Positions 1 to 11,200 of a stretch of DNA of 64,000 nt are shown here, one piece after another. Positions within the stretch are counted from its first letter, which is position 1, and each line of letters opens with the position of its first letter. The notes below the pieces were generated by a model, which was not told the DNA's origin, searched no databases, and saw only the letters and a program-made list of their open reading frames with translations. The DNA is from Verpa conica (Eukaryota; Ascomycota; Pezizomycetes; Pezizales; Morchellaceae). The position numbers and the translations under genes were made by a program. The stretch spans positions 1,984,001-2,048,000 of the forward strand of contig JAUFSD010000003.1 in NCBI GenBank assembly GCA_033030425.1, read 5' to 3'.

Positions 1-257
1 CTTGCAACGATCTTTTCTTGGCCTTTGTTACGCATATCGACAGCTAGATCTTCCATTGCTCTCCAGGAACGTTGGTAGATGCGCTGGTATTTAAAATACC
101 TCCTCCGCCATGGCGCAAATGATGGTGAGCCTGTGGTGTTCTTATGTAATCCATCAAACAAGCGAGGATTCGACAGTACCAGCGAGCGGATTGCTGGAAG
201 CGGGAGATAAGAAGCTATCTGACTGATTATTTCGATAGGAAGCGATAGGAGGCTCAT
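1..257 (-). CDS. F-box protein, 5' end only (gene runs off the left edge)
   Basis: The minus-strand reading from an ATG at 257 is open to the window edge (85 codons). The protein begins MSLLSLPIEIISQIASYLPL and continues with a pattern (AIRSLVLSNPRLFDGL) typical of an F-box: Leu-Pro, then an amphipathic helix, then a second helix ending in an Arg/Leu-Phe pair. F-box proteins dock to Skp1 in SCF ubiquitin ligases and carry a variable substrate-binding part downstream. That part is outside the window, so the target is unknown. After the F-box comes a basic, aromatic stretch (WRRRYFKYQRIYQRSW). The next gene on the right, also on the minus strand, is another F-box protein, so this edge may be part of a family cluster. 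The F-box call is an inference from pattern; the reading frame itself is seen directly. Confidence 0.72.
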   Translation of the reverse strand, partial: MSLLSLPIEIISQIASYLPLPAIRSLVLSNPRLFDGLHKNTTGSPSFAPWRRRYFKYQRIYQRSWRAMEDLAVDMRNKGQEKIVA

Positions 258-1283
258 TTTGAGCGTATTTTCTTGTGGTTCTAAAGGAAATTTGCGGAAT
301 ATGGCTGTTGATACCCACCATTAGCTTAATTCGAGATTATAGGCAGCAACTGAAGAGCGAACCTGATTCCGCTCAACTGTTTCAGCCAGCCGAGAACTGA
401 GACACGGCTGCTGCTGGCCTATCCTGACTGAGTGCAAACAGCTAGATGGAATTTATAACTATGGCTAGATATACTGGTGTCTCTGAGCGAGAAAACAATA
501 GACAAGCTAGGGACACAATCAATGGGCGAATCGATAAGGGTGGTAGTAGAAATGCTAAGATGCTCCGTTGAAGTCTGACCGCGACGCGTTATTGCGGGGG
601 ATGACTCTTAGGCAGCCGCGTGCTGCATGCATGTGCGTAACGCCACACCTTCTCTGGGTTAGGGTTAATCTCAACACAGAAGGAATAGAGTTTCTAGATC
701 GTGGCACACAAAGCTTCTAAGCTCTAAATGAGACCTTACATACGTGTACCTCTTATAGAGGTCTGTACCAAGGCACCAGATCCTCATACAAACACGATGG
801 TGTTTTAGCCACTCCCATTCTGAAGGGGGCTTCCATCTATTGCTCAGGTCCTACTCTACATGTATCTTTTCGTATAAGCTACATAGGTCACATGTAATAT
901 GTCCATATGTAGTGATAACAGGATACTACATGTACTTGACATCACACCAAATATTAATGAGGTAATAATAGCAATATTACTAATAGTAAGGTAGAATATA
1001 TAGGATCACAACACCCCGTATATAATCTAAATATTTTAATACACTCATCATAACTCACCCTATAGATTCTCTAATCCTAACACCATCTATTATAATGCTA
1101 CTCACTCGGTTTGTACAGACCTATTCTGACTACGAAATAAACCAATAATATCAGTAAACCCCGCAGTAAAACACACCACAAACAAATATTTATCAACCTA
1201 CCTCTGACTGCCCAAGTACAAGTTGATACCCCCAGTAGCCAGTCACCTTATACAGGTCGTTTAAACATCTAATTTACAATCCC
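258..1283. other. Intergenic, AT-rich; promoter side of the left-edge F-box gene
   Basis: No supportable ORF. It holds two TACATGTA palindromes (857-864, 927-934), a two-copy telomere-like TTAGGG stretch near 659, and AT-rich sequence with many TA steps from about 900 to 1150. It must contain the promoter of the gene at 1-257 and the 3' end of the gene at 1284. Confidence 0.5.
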
Positions 1284-2294
1284 TCATGTCATCATCATCA
1301 ACAACTCCACTGCGTCCTGGTTCCCAGTCACTGATGCTGATGCTTCATCCAGCGGTGACTTTCCCTCAGCACATAAGCTATCTGTCCTAGCACCTCTTTC
1401 CAACAACAATCTAATCGCATCTACATCCCCTAAATGTGCTGCATGATGAAGCGGTGTTCTATTCCTGCTATCAACACACGACACATCTGCCCCACTATCC
1501 AACAACACCTCAAGCACCGCTGTCTTCCTTCCACCTGGATAGCTCAACACTATACCCACACTAAATATAGCCCATACCGCAAGCATAAGTGGCGTCCTAT
1601 TACAGTTATCCACCGCGTTCACATCCGCGCCATACTCCAGCAACAACCGCACCATAACATCGCTCCCCAACCTCGCAGCATGATGAAGCGCCGCCCCATC
1701 ACGCTCGTATGTATCACCAGCCCGGTAATTTGCGCCGTTATCCAGGAGAAACTTAACTACGACTGGTTTGTCAGATTCGATGGCTTCCCATAGCGCGCTG
1801 TGCCTGTTTGCGTCTAGTGCATCGATACATGCACCTCCTTCCAACAAAAGCTTTAGAATCGTTAGGACGTTCGGGGGGTCTACCCTCACTACGAGGTGGA
1901 TTGCTGGTCGAGCCTTCCTAAAGTCGAGGCCGTTGGTGTTGGGGTCTATACCCATGGGGTGGCAGTACCAGTACTCGGTATCGACGCCTTTGGCAAGTAG
2001 TACACGGACAAGACTCTCGTTGCCACTAAAGACTGCATATTGTAGTGCTGTGCGGCAGGCTTTGTCTTTTGTTGCAAATTTGTCGTTAAGGATTGGGGTG
2101 ACGAGGGTGTAGAAGCGGCGGTTTGTGAGGAGCAGGGAGAAGAGACTGTGCTGCTCGAGGAGCTCTGAGATAATCTGAAGAAGGAGCTCATTGGGCAGAT
2201 GGAGGAGGACGGTTTTCTGGGGATTTAGACAGAGTGGGAGGGTGTTTCTAATATTTTTTAGTAGGGTCAATGTTCTTCTAGCTAGGAGAAACAT
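1284..2294 (-). CDS. F-box and ankyrin-repeat protein (336 aa)
   Basis: Single-exon gene starting at an ATG at 2294. Residues about 30-70 form an F-box (LLHLPNELLLQIISELL, then LFSLLLTNRRFYTLVTPIL). About seven ankyrin repeats follow from residue 80, several close to consensus (ALHHAARLGSDVMVRLLLEYGADVNA; then RTPLHHAAHLGDVDAIRLLLERGA). The second and fifth repeats carry insertions. In fungi this architecture is taken to be a substrate adaptor: the F-box binds Skp1-cullin and the ankyrin stack binds the target. Neither partner can be named from sequence. There is no signal peptide or membrane segment, so a cytosolic or nuclear location is inferred. It is divergent from the proline-rich gene at 3191. 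Shadow ORFs on the opposite strand (1434-1793, 1768-2112) are explained by this gene. Confidence 0.9.
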   Translation of the reverse strand: MFLLARRTLTLLKNIRNTLPLCLNPQKTVLLHLPNELLLQIISELLEQHSLFSLLLTNRRFYTLVTPILNDKFATKDKACRTALQYAVFSGNESLVRVLLAKGVDTEYWYCHPMGIDPNTNGLDFRKARPAIHLVVRVDPPNVLTILKLLLEGGACIDALDANRHSALWEAIESDKPVVVKFLLDNGANYRAGDTYERDGAALHHAARLGSDVMVRLLLEYGADVNAVDNCNRTPLMLAVWAIFSVGIVLSYPGGRKTAVLEVLLDSGADVSCVDSRNRTPLHHAAHLGDVDAIRLLLERGARTDSLCAEGKSPLDEASASVTGNQDAVELLMMMT

Positions 2295-3190
2295 ATTAGC
2301 GTAGGTAATGTTTTACTGTAGCAAGATTAGTAGTGGGACTAGGGGGATATTTATGACTATGTGCACCAATACACCCATATGATTAGTTAATGCCTGTAGT
2401 GTAGGTAAGCGAAGAGGGCTGTATTGTATAGGTGGCTATGAGGTTAAATGACCCGGGCATAGTATAGTGTTACCTATTGACGTGACGGTCACGATATCGA
2501 TAACAAAGGTCTCTCTCTCTCTCTGAAATACCCTGCCCGCGATACTCGGATATCACAGGCCACCGTGACAAGCGTGACATCCCATGCAGGGCAAGATGAG
2601 GATCCTTGCCTCCACTCATACAAGACCCCTCTCTCCCTTCAGAATAGGCACCATGACCCATGCTGCACTGCCACACTCAATACCCCCACTGTAATGCACG
2701 CACGAGCCACTTCGTCTCCGAATCAACGAACGCCTTCCCCTCGAGACATCATCATCCTCTCCCGTCTTGACATCCATCCACTGGACCTCATCCACTACTT
2801 TACTTCCAATCCCTCTCCTATACCCCCCTCCTTATCTGTTCTATCTCATTGCATCCTCTTCGTGGGGTTTGTTCTATTGTAATTTGTTTTTTGTTTTTCT
2901 TGCCATCTGATCCGCTGGGGTGCGTTGATCTCAAACGATACACAAACCCTATCCTTGGAGCGGTGAAAGAGACCCTCTCTCTATCCATCTCGCTCTTTTT
3001 TTGCACTGGTCCAGACGTTTGGCAGAGTTTTCGCTGACAATAAACATTCTAGAAGAAGGAAATGCAATATTAGCGGCTCGAGAAAGAAAAAGAGAAAAAG
3101 AGAAAATTAGACCAACTACACTACGGACGACTCGGACGTCACACACGGTAGTTTGATACACTCGGTATTTGGAGGGACTCGCTTGAAGAG
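2295..3190. other. Divergent promoter region
   Basis: Lies between the minus-strand F-box/ankyrin gene and the plus-strand gene at 3191, so it should hold both promoters. A perfect CT dinucleotide run lies at 2511-2524. Pyrimidine-rich stretches at about 2800-3000 resemble the CT-rich leaders common upstream of fungal start codons. Short ORFs here do not look coding. Confidence 0.5.
2511..2524. repeat. CT dinucleotide repeat
   Basis: Seven consecutive CT units in the divergent promoter region. Confidence 0.9.
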
Positions 3191-5578
3191 ATGACGGACG
3201 CGGAGAACTTCTACGACAAGTTGCTGGCGTCAATAGGTCTACCCGCGGATGAGCCCCAGACACCACAAGACTACGGTCGGAAAGAACCATCGCGGGACCA
3301 GGAACGCAACGGTAGAGGTGAACGAGGGGGATCCAATGTACCCAAGCCCCCACTAGAGCCTCAACATCACCATAAACCGGAGCCACTACCCCAGCCAAAA
3401 CCAAAGCAGGAACCGAAGAAGCACGAGCCAGTACCAAAACCACAGCCAGAGTTACAACGTAATACAGGCGGTTCGACATTTACACTCCCACCTAAACCTT
3501 CAACAAGTGCTGCTGAGCTACGCGAAAAACTTGCTAGACAATTGGAACGACCTCCCCCACCACGTTCTCCTTTCCGCCCTCCACCTCCCCCTCCAGCACC
3601 TCAACCTCCAGCCCCAGTAATACCCTTGAAACAGCCCAGCGAAACTCAGTCCCTAGCCTCCTCTGTGCCAGAATCTCCCCAAACAAAGGATGAGGAGCTG
3701 TGTAAAACACCTGCTGCGCTAGAAGCGGAGTTACGACGTAAACTACTCGAGAATGGGCGTCGGAAACGAAAACCCTCACCGCCGCCTGAGGGACGAACAG
3801 CAAAAGTAGAAGGGAATGAGAAACGACAAAAAACTACCCCTCCTCTTTCAGTCCTTCCAAGCCCTCAACTTCCTCCACCACCTCCTCCACCTCCTCAACC
3901 TCCTCAACCTCCTCAACCTCCACTTCTACCTCCCCATCCAGTTGTTGCCTCGGCAACCACAGAAAACAAGCCTATAAATGGGGAGTCACTTCCAGGAGCC
4001 GAATTTTTAAAGTCCCGGCAAGCTGAATTACGACGGAAGCTACTTGAGAGAAGTAAAACTCTCAAACAGCAGCCGCCTGCAATCCAGACTAATGGTGATC
4101 TCCCAAATCACAAACCCAACCCCGCCCGTAAAGTCACCCGGTCGTTTTCACCTATCGAGATATCATCGGATGAAGAAGGCGAGGCACATCTTCCTCCCTC
4201 AAAACCAAAGATACTTTCCTCGTTACCCTCGTTTCTGCCTCCAAGGCCCCCTCCACGAGAAGGGTTCAAGCTCCGTATCTCAGTTCCGCTCTCGGAAGCC
4301 CCGAGTGGAAGTATTGTACTGAAGACTGAGAAGCTCCCGCTAAGTACGCCAATATCTAGCATATTAGGGCTATTTGGTGCAGCGAGGGATGACGATCATC
4401 TTTACTTCCCGGGTTCAAATCCTAAGCCAACAGCTGAAGCTGAAAATTCAGAGAAAGCTGATCTGGTATTGGGTGAGGAAGGGCAGCGATTCTATCGTGA
4501 AGGGGATGACACTGGGGGCAGAGATAGTGGTGTGATAAAGGAAGAGGATGTAACTCCCCCGCGGTCAATTATCAAGAAAGAGGATGGATGGAACCCACGA
4601 TCAGGGTCCAGCCTGAAAGGGATGACTTCTAGCCTAAGAGGTGATGCGATGGACTATGTCCCTGGAGGTCGATTTAAAGAAATAGCAGCAGAACCACAAT
4701 GGACTGGTATTAGCGCTACTCTGGAAGATGTCTGGACTCGGGGCAAAAAAATAGTCGATTGCACTCTAGTGAGAGCTGAAGACTCCGGTGATGACCAAGA
4801 TGAAGACCATGGCCTTCCAGAACATCACTCCGAGGACCGAGGAAGTGGATGGAATCCCCACCATCAACGTCGTCACTCTCGCAGTGATTTCTCAACTGGA
4901 ATCGAGCATCAATGGGGTGACGACCAAAACGACGAGGAATGCGAACTAGAAGGCGATAATAGAGGCGAATGTACTGGTTGGGTCGAACCTCATGAATATG
5001 TTGAGCTTGAGTCCTGGGAAAACGGGCCTAGTATAAACTGGGGACCTAGATATCCGATGGGACAGGGCCATGCACAAGGACCTTGGAACCCTGAACAGTT
5101 CCCTATGATTCCAAACACCAATATCCCAGATCCCAATGCACAATGGTACGGAGGACAGCACGCACAATACCAGCACTCGGCCCAACCATCACCGGTATTC
5201 TCACAACATGATGAGGGCCAAGGGCCTGTGTTTATGGGTGGGGGTGCGCCAGCTCCACAACATTGGGTCCCTGGACACATGGACTACGCGAGTGCAGGGT
5301 GGATGTATGGCTTTGGACCGAATGACACTCAACAGAATGTTGGTATGGGTCCGGGTACTGAGTCAGCTGAGGGGCCTCCTAGTGCAGCCGATGAGGTGAA
5401 TAAAGTTGTCTCAGATGGAAAAACCCCCCAAAGTCAACAGCCACAGCACCCAAGAGTTCAAGTTGGTTCCGCAAAGCCGAAGCGGCCGAGGGGAGGGCGG
5501 CAGGTGAAGAAGAAAGAGCGACGTAAAGGGAGTGGGGGTGGGGGTGTTGGCAGGAGTGGGAGCGGGGGTGTGAATTAA
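3191..5578 (+). CDS. Large proline-rich, low-complexity protein of unknown function, probably nuclear (795 aa)
   Basis: Single long ORF with an ATG start after a purine-rich leader. I do not recognise a catalytic domain. Visible parts in order: a short N-terminal motif with acidic and aromatic residues (MTDAENFYDKLLASIGLP); a Pro/Gln/Lys-rich stretch; then three copies of a helical motif of the type AELR-x-KL (near residues 107, 178 and 280), each followed by basic or proline-rich sequence; poly-proline runs near residues 130 and 225; an acidic SPIEISSDEEGE motif resembling CK2 or SUMO-interacting sites near residue 325; a Trp/Gly/Asn/Gln-rich C-terminal half; and a strongly basic tail (KPKRPRGGRQVKKKERRKG) that looks like a nuclear localisation signal. 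A role in chromatin or RNA processing is a guess from composition only. The regular AELR motif spacing is the best handle for finding relatives. Confidence 0.82.
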   Translation: MTDAENFYDKLLASIGLPADEPQTPQDYGRKEPSRDQERNGRGERGGSNVPKPPLEPQHHHKPEPLPQPKPKQEPKKHEPVPKPQPELQRNTGGSTFTLPPKPSTSAAELREKLARQLERPPPPRSPFRPPPPPPAPQPPAPVIPLKQPSETQSLASSVPESPQTKDEELCKTPAALEAELRRKLLENGRRKRKPSPPPEGRTAKVEGNEKRQKTTPPLSVLPSPQLPPPPPPPPQPPQPPQPPLLPPHPVVASATTENKPINGESLPGAEFLKSRQAELRRKLLERSKTLKQQPPAIQTNGDLPNHKPNPARKVTRSFSPIEISSDEEGEAHLPPSKPKILSSLPSFLPPRPPPREGFKLRISVPLSEAPSGSIVLKTEKLPLSTPISSILGLFGAARDDDHLYFPGSNPKPTAEAENSEKADLVLGEEGQRFYREGDDTGGRDSGVIKEEDVTPPRSIIKKEDGWNPRSGSSLKGMTSSLRGDAMDYVPGGRFKEIAAEPQWTGISATLEDVWTRGKKIVDCTLVRAEDSGDDQDEDHGLPEHHSEDRGSGWNPHHQRRHSRSDFSTGIEHQWGDDQNDEECELEGDNRGECTGWVEPHEYVELESWENGPSINWGPRYPMGQGHAQGPWNPEQFPMIPNTNIPDPNAQWYGGQHAQYQHSAQPSPVFSQHDEGQGPVFMGGGAPAPQHWVPGHMDYASAGWMYGFGPNDTQQNVGMGPGTESAEGPPSAADEVNKVVSDGKTPQSQQPQHPRVQVGSAKPKRPRGGRQVKKKERRKGSGGGGVGRSGSGGVN

Positions 5579-7347
5579 TTCTATGGGGTAACAGTTCCCT
5601 CTCTTTCTCCTTGCTTTTTTGATCTTTGTTCCACCATAATAGGGCAGCGAGCGTTGATATCCTAAAGGCGAAGAAGTGAGCACAGTATTCTGTCCCAGCA
5701 TCGCATCAAGCGGGACTCGACGTTTTAAGAGCCGAGTTAAAAATTTCATAATCTCTTCCTAACTTCTTTAGCTACGATACCTCTTTCCTAAACTACAGCT
5801 GTGTTTTCATACGTTCTCTCCTATCTTATGTCCCTCTACCTAGTTTAAGCATAGCCTGCGCGTACTTACTTTGTGGTGTGTCCATCCTTCCCTGCTCCCC
5901 CCACTCTTCCCTTGCACCATCTTCCCTACAACTCCACGCTCATGTAACAGGGCAGGAATAGAAACTATATGCACCGCTAGCTTATATACCTCTTTTACCT
6001 ATCCTTTCTATCTCATTTATATCTTTACTAAGGACAGCGTTTCTGTATTTCTTTCATATTTGCTTATTTTCTTCGGATATCAAAAAACCAGGTATCTTGT
6101 CACTATAGTTAAGCTGCTGCTTACTTTATGTAACTTTACCAGTGGGGATGGATGAAAAGAACGATATTTGTGTTATGAAACATCGTCGCTATTCCCTGAC
6201 ATTGGCTCAAAATGGTGCTATGTATTAAATGTACAGTTCATTCAATTCTTTCCGTTGCTTTCTACGTGCATGTACGATTCTACAGCAAGCCTCAACCCTG
6301 ATGTAAATTTATCCTAGAAATAAACCTAAATAAAAATAAAAATAAAAATGCAAGCAGTATCCATATTCCCAATTACAAAAGTTTCTAAGGGCACATGATA
6401 AGCCCCCTGAATCTCCGTAAAGTATTGGAGTGACTAGAGTGACGCATTCAATCAAACTATAAAATATCCTGCTAAACGCAGAAATAACTATGTAATTCTA
6501 TAATATATTTTTCTAATGTTAGAGGTACTCTTATATAAGCAGAAGAATAACGAGTACATACAGAGAACTACGATTATATGTAGTTTTTATGTCAAGGAAA
6601 AGCATTGAAGCAAACACAGAACATAGTTAGCATGACGTATGAGCCAGAGACTCAGCTCGAGTCAACTCAATACTTTAGTTAAAATACAAAAGGTATTTAG
6701 AGAAGGGGGACTTTGTGAAACCCGAGTGATTCTGTGTGAGTGAAATCTTTCCTAATCAATACTCTCGGCCGGTCTATATATACACAACTCGCCTTAATAA
6801 TCTATACCCTTTTCTTATACATCACCCAAGCTCTTATATGTCCATAAACTACAAGGCTGATTTCTTACATATAGGAAAACAACATTATTAATATCTAGGT
6901 TTACTGATGTAGACTCTGTCGGCCCTGAGTATTCCAGAGCAAAGAAATAATGTGAAACCCTAGCTTCGCTCATAAGGGTATTCCTGACTCCGAAATAGTC
7001 CTCGGAAAGTGCTGTACTGGGTCTGATTAAGATATAATGAGACACAAATAGCACATATAACCATTAGAAGAAAATTACTTTATGCCGCTCATATATACTT
7101 CAATGGCTAACAATATTAAAGCACAATTTTTAATCAAAGTTAGTGACCGATACAAAAAACTTCTGAAAGTCCTAGAGAGCGTAGGTAAAGAGAATTCAAA
7201 GTTCGAGGATAATAAAGATAGATTTAATACCCCAAAGTAACCACAAATACTCGTTCCGTATAACTAGATTCATAAGTCAAGTACTAACCCTTAAAAACAA
7301 AGAACTAGAAAGCTATGTACCAACAGAAAATTAGACTAGCCCTACAT
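5579..7347. other. Convergent intergenic region, no gene seen
   Basis: Lies between two converging 3' ends. AT-rich, with a (TAAAAA)n tract at 6331-6349 and pyrimidine-rich sequence just after the upstream stop. ORFs at 5871-6155 and 6815-7054 have no recognisable content and are treated as chance. Confidence 0.5.
6331..6349. repeat. (TAAAAA)n simple repeat
   Basis: Three TAAAAA units in AT-rich intergenic DNA. Confidence 0.85.
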
Positions 7348-8256
7348 CTAACCCAAAACAATATATGATGCCCCAGCAGAATACAGTACCGCATTACCCC
7401 AACTATTGATACTCCATAGCATTCCCCTCTCACTAACCTTCGACGTACTCAGTGCCACATTCAAATCTTTTTTACACTCCATATCCAGTGAATTGATTGC
7501 CATAAAAACCTTCGGAGGCGTATCAAAAACTCCACTGTCAAACTCCACGTACCCGCTATTGTAATGTTGCGGTTGGTTTGATGGTCTCATATCAGTCGTG
7601 TTGTAAGTCCCACTAAACACCTTCGCCTTCCCAGTAGGATATGCAATCCATATTGCATCGCATTCCTGCAGCAATGAGTCCGCCCAGGTATCGGCATGAA
7701 GTGTGAATCCAATAGATGTTACATGTGTTGCGTAAACTTTTACTCGCCAGTTGTGAGAACTAGGCATACCGAGGAGCCTAATCCATACTACAACCTTTGG
7801 AGGGATAGAGTATGGGCGTGTAAACGTTACAAGGCGGGTATGTAGGACTTCCGGCGCATCCCAGCGATGGTCTTCCGTAATGCTATATTTTCCAGTCTGG
7901 AAGTCTGAATCTCCCGCTCCTATCTCCAGCCATGAGCAGCATGCAGAGTATAACTTTGCGCCACTCCAGCCCTTGATATTTATGTTGAAGCAGTCGTGGA
8001 GGATATTAGTAGCATAAGTAGTAATACGGATAGGATCCTCCCCCCCCATTGCAATGGCACAGAGTCCCACAGATATGTTAGGCGGTGCGGAGTACGGAGT
8101 GGTAAAAGAGACTTCTCTGGAAGTTTCTCCGCGGTGCTTAGTGTGTGGTCTCACTTCTTTAGTATCGAAACTTCCGACACGGGGGTTATCGTGGGTCTCC
8201 ATCTGGTTTGAGTTTTGAGGCAAATCTTCGGATTTAATAGGGCCAGGAACAATCAT
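7348..8256 (-). CDS. H-type lectin protein with three H-lectin domains (302 aa)
   Basis: Single-exon gene with an ATG at 8256. After a short polar N-terminus there are three repeats of about 85 residues, each with the H-type lectin (discoidin/snail agglutinin) pattern. Each has a strand with aromatic and TP/PP residues (SFTTPYSAPP, TFTRPYSIPP, DSGVFDTPP), a hydrophobic strand ending in I-x-x-L/M (VGLCAIAMG, VVVWIRLLG, VFMAINSLD), a basic/aromatic middle strand, a GF/FN-then-W element (GFTLHADTWADS) and a closing strand (AIWIAYPTGKAKVFSGTYNT). H-type lectins bind N-acetylgalactosamine-type sugars through loops of this fold. The protein has no signal peptide, so a cytosolic storage or defence lectin is plausible, as for other fungal lectins; this is inference. 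Three domains in one chain would give multivalency without oligomerisation. Confidence 0.88.
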   Translation of the reverse strand: MIVPGPIKSEDLPQNSNQMETHDNPRVGSFDTKEVRPHTKHRGETSREVSFTTPYSAPPNISVGLCAIAMGGEDPIRITTYATNILHDCFNINIKGWSGAKLYSACCSWLEIGAGDSDFQTGKYSITEDHRWDAPEVLHTRLVTFTRPYSIPPKVVVWIRLLGMPSSHNWRVKVYATHVTSIGFTLHADTWADSLLQECDAIWIAYPTGKAKVFSGTYNTTDMRPSNQPQHYNSGYVEFDSGVFDTPPKVFMAINSLDMECKKDLNVALSTSKVSERGMLWSINSWGNAVLYSAGASYIVLG

Positions 8257-11200
8257 ACGAAACGCCGAATCCCCGGAGAATTTATATTTCCAGGACGGTT
8301 ATTCCTAGGCCATAGATGAAACCAGCGATTGCATGGCAAAGAGGGGGGGGGCAGTTATTGTTTTATAAATTACAACTGCTAGGGCCAGGGCTCTATAAAA
8401 TGAGGAGTCAGTACCAGTAATAATAGCCCACTGAGTAAAAGCTCGTATTGGCCGCCTGAATAAAGATATGAATGTTTGATTGGTGCAGATCACTGTATAT
8501 AACCTTAAGCGCTTTTCAGGTGTCTGGCGCCAAGAACTGCATGGAAATATGAGTGATTTTCTATGATGCATAACATATAAGGAAGTCCCATACTAAGCAT
8601 ACCTACGACCTGATGAATTTTCAGTAGCTTATTCTAGAGAATGATCTTTGCGTAATTCATTCTAGACCCTCTGTGATACTTCTGGGAAATATAACTAAAC
8701 CTCACCCAAGTTCCCATACGGGGCCCCTGCCGGCTCAAGAGCCGAAGAGTAAATACAATACCAAAAAGAGGGGTGGAATCAGTATGGTGCTCCCGCCATA
8801 CACTAGCAATACGGGAGGAATACGGTATTGGCACAGTAATCTACCTCAAATACTGATTTAATTCGGTATTTGCGACTAAATCCTGTAGCGCTATGACAGC
8901 AAATTCACTCCGTTTTTCTATACTGTATATATAAAAAACTATAACTAGCTCAATTGAATTTATACACCGAGACCTATAGATACATGTAATACCCGTTCAT
9001 CCCTGTAGATCACATCTTTTCTTATATAGGCATACGTATACACAAAAAGGAAACCACGAAAGATATATTTCTAGTTTATAAATAGAAAATTAACTTATTT
9101 GCTAAGGGTATTTAATTATATAACCGATATGCAGCTCGACAGCGTACTATCAGGTTTATTGAATGCATGTATAGACTATTTTTTTATATAGAAAGATAAA
9201 GAGTTGTGTACATGAGTAGCTTAATTTATAGTTATAGGTATATGAAGAACCACCTAAGGCAAAAAATTCATCAACTCCAAACGCCAATATAATACTTACT
9301 ACCACTCTTAAAAAGGAATACAGATAGTATATTGTGATAGCGAGTGATATTGAATGAGCATACTAGGACCACTAGGTCATCATAAACTATAGTGAGTCAA
9401 TTATCGATATCTACTAACATCATGACCGCCAGAACCTACTCTTTCTATCGAATTCCACTACTATTGCCTAAACAAGAGGTAGATAACCTTCAAATGCTAG
9501 GATCAAGGAAGCACAGATCTGTCTTGTATTAGCTCACTCACAAACCCTCGCTAAAAATATAAGAGTTAAGCTTGAGCATAAGGTGGTGGTTATAGCAGTT
9601 TATACGTCCAGGGTAATGAAAGAAGGCGTCAAAATAAATACTAATATACTGCATTATAGGCCATAGACCCTGCACGGTGATCTGTTGAATCCCCACGACT
9701 TATACAAAAAGGGTTGGGATAACCGAGAATTATCAAAATGAACAAAAAAGCCATTATAAAAAGGACATCATCCTCAGCCACAAGCATTGGCAAGACATAG
9801 CTTCTTTCAACGTCTTAGCACAGCTGCACTCGATAATAACAAGATGTCACAGGCGATAGGTGTCAAGTCTTTCCGACTAATCATATATGCTAAAGAGCGG
9901 ACTTTGACAGTCTCACTTCGACCCTCCTCCCCCCCCTCCCAACATCTCAAAAGAAAACACCGATGCACAACATACCATGGGGGAGACGTACGCGTGAACA
10001 ACAACAACACTTGTAGATCGCAACCTCTTACCCAATAGGGTACTTAGCGACGCGTGATGAACTTACGCAGACGCGCAAATTTTGACAGTTGTATTAGATC
10101 TCTGAAAGAACCCTCTTTAACCTCCCCTGTAATGACTGACGTGGTAACACACGCGGTTGGGAGTTGGTCTTGGTATTAGGGTCAGAGATGTGAATTATGG
10201 AACGGCGGGGCTATCCGCTCTACAGAATCATAAAATTGTGAGACCTGTACTACCTTTACATCCTTTGGTCCGAGTCCACGTAGATCGATAGGCCTGGCAG
10301 TTATTAAGCCCACGAGGCCTTTGCAGTTTCCACCCCCCTCGTCTCCCCCCCCCCCTTCATGATAATAACTACCTATATTTAGGGTAGATAACTAGTTTAG
10401 AGTGCCTGGGGATGAAACCCATCAAAAGCAATCATTCTGGCAATGGCTGGCTGGAAATAATAAAAAACGGCATCCTAAAGCGGTGACACGACTGAGTAAT
10501 TTCCCTCTTGTGTTTGAAGCTAGGGCAGAGAGGCTCTTGGTCCCCCCTCCTCGAGTGACAACTCATGCTCGTCATCTACTGGTTTAACGTTCGCACATTT
10601 CATACAATTTGATCACCATGCAGCCTTGGTAAAAAATGAAAAAATGAAAAAATGAAAAAAAAAAAAATCTCTTCCCTTCCGATCCCGCGGGTAATTCCGC
10701 TTTCATAAAAGTCTACATCTCTGCATGATTCGTTCCAAATCATAGAAGCACCCTATGTCTCTCAATCTCACGTGGCTGGAAAGAACAGCCTAGACTCTAG
10801 AAGATTTCTTGATAGCAAATCTACGGAGAGAAATTCGTTTTTAAAAGATTCCGAATGAAACCTCAGGGCTAGGGGTAATGCGTATTGTTTAAGGCGCGAT
10901 AATTAAGGTAGCTAATCCAACCATTAATCTCTATATCACGCAACTGGTTTCCGGAAATAAATTTGACAGATGTTGCGGGTTCGTCTTGGGTCACAGACTC
11001 ATGTTTAAGGTGACCTACATATAAAGAGTGTATCTGACTCGTTGTCCTCAGATGATAGAGAAAAAAGGCCTGGTACAGAGAGACTTGGCATACTGGTCTA
11101 ATTAAGTATCAAGATATCAAAAAGGGAACTTGGAGCCAGCTATTGGGAACAACCCTTAAACCAACTTCACCCCCCCTGGTTTACCTGGAGGTATCTCCGC

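Noticed and set aside
4405..4425. B-box-like sequence suggesting a second tRNA
   Set aside because: Lies inside the proline-rich coding frame and no acceptor or anticodon stem can be formed around it.
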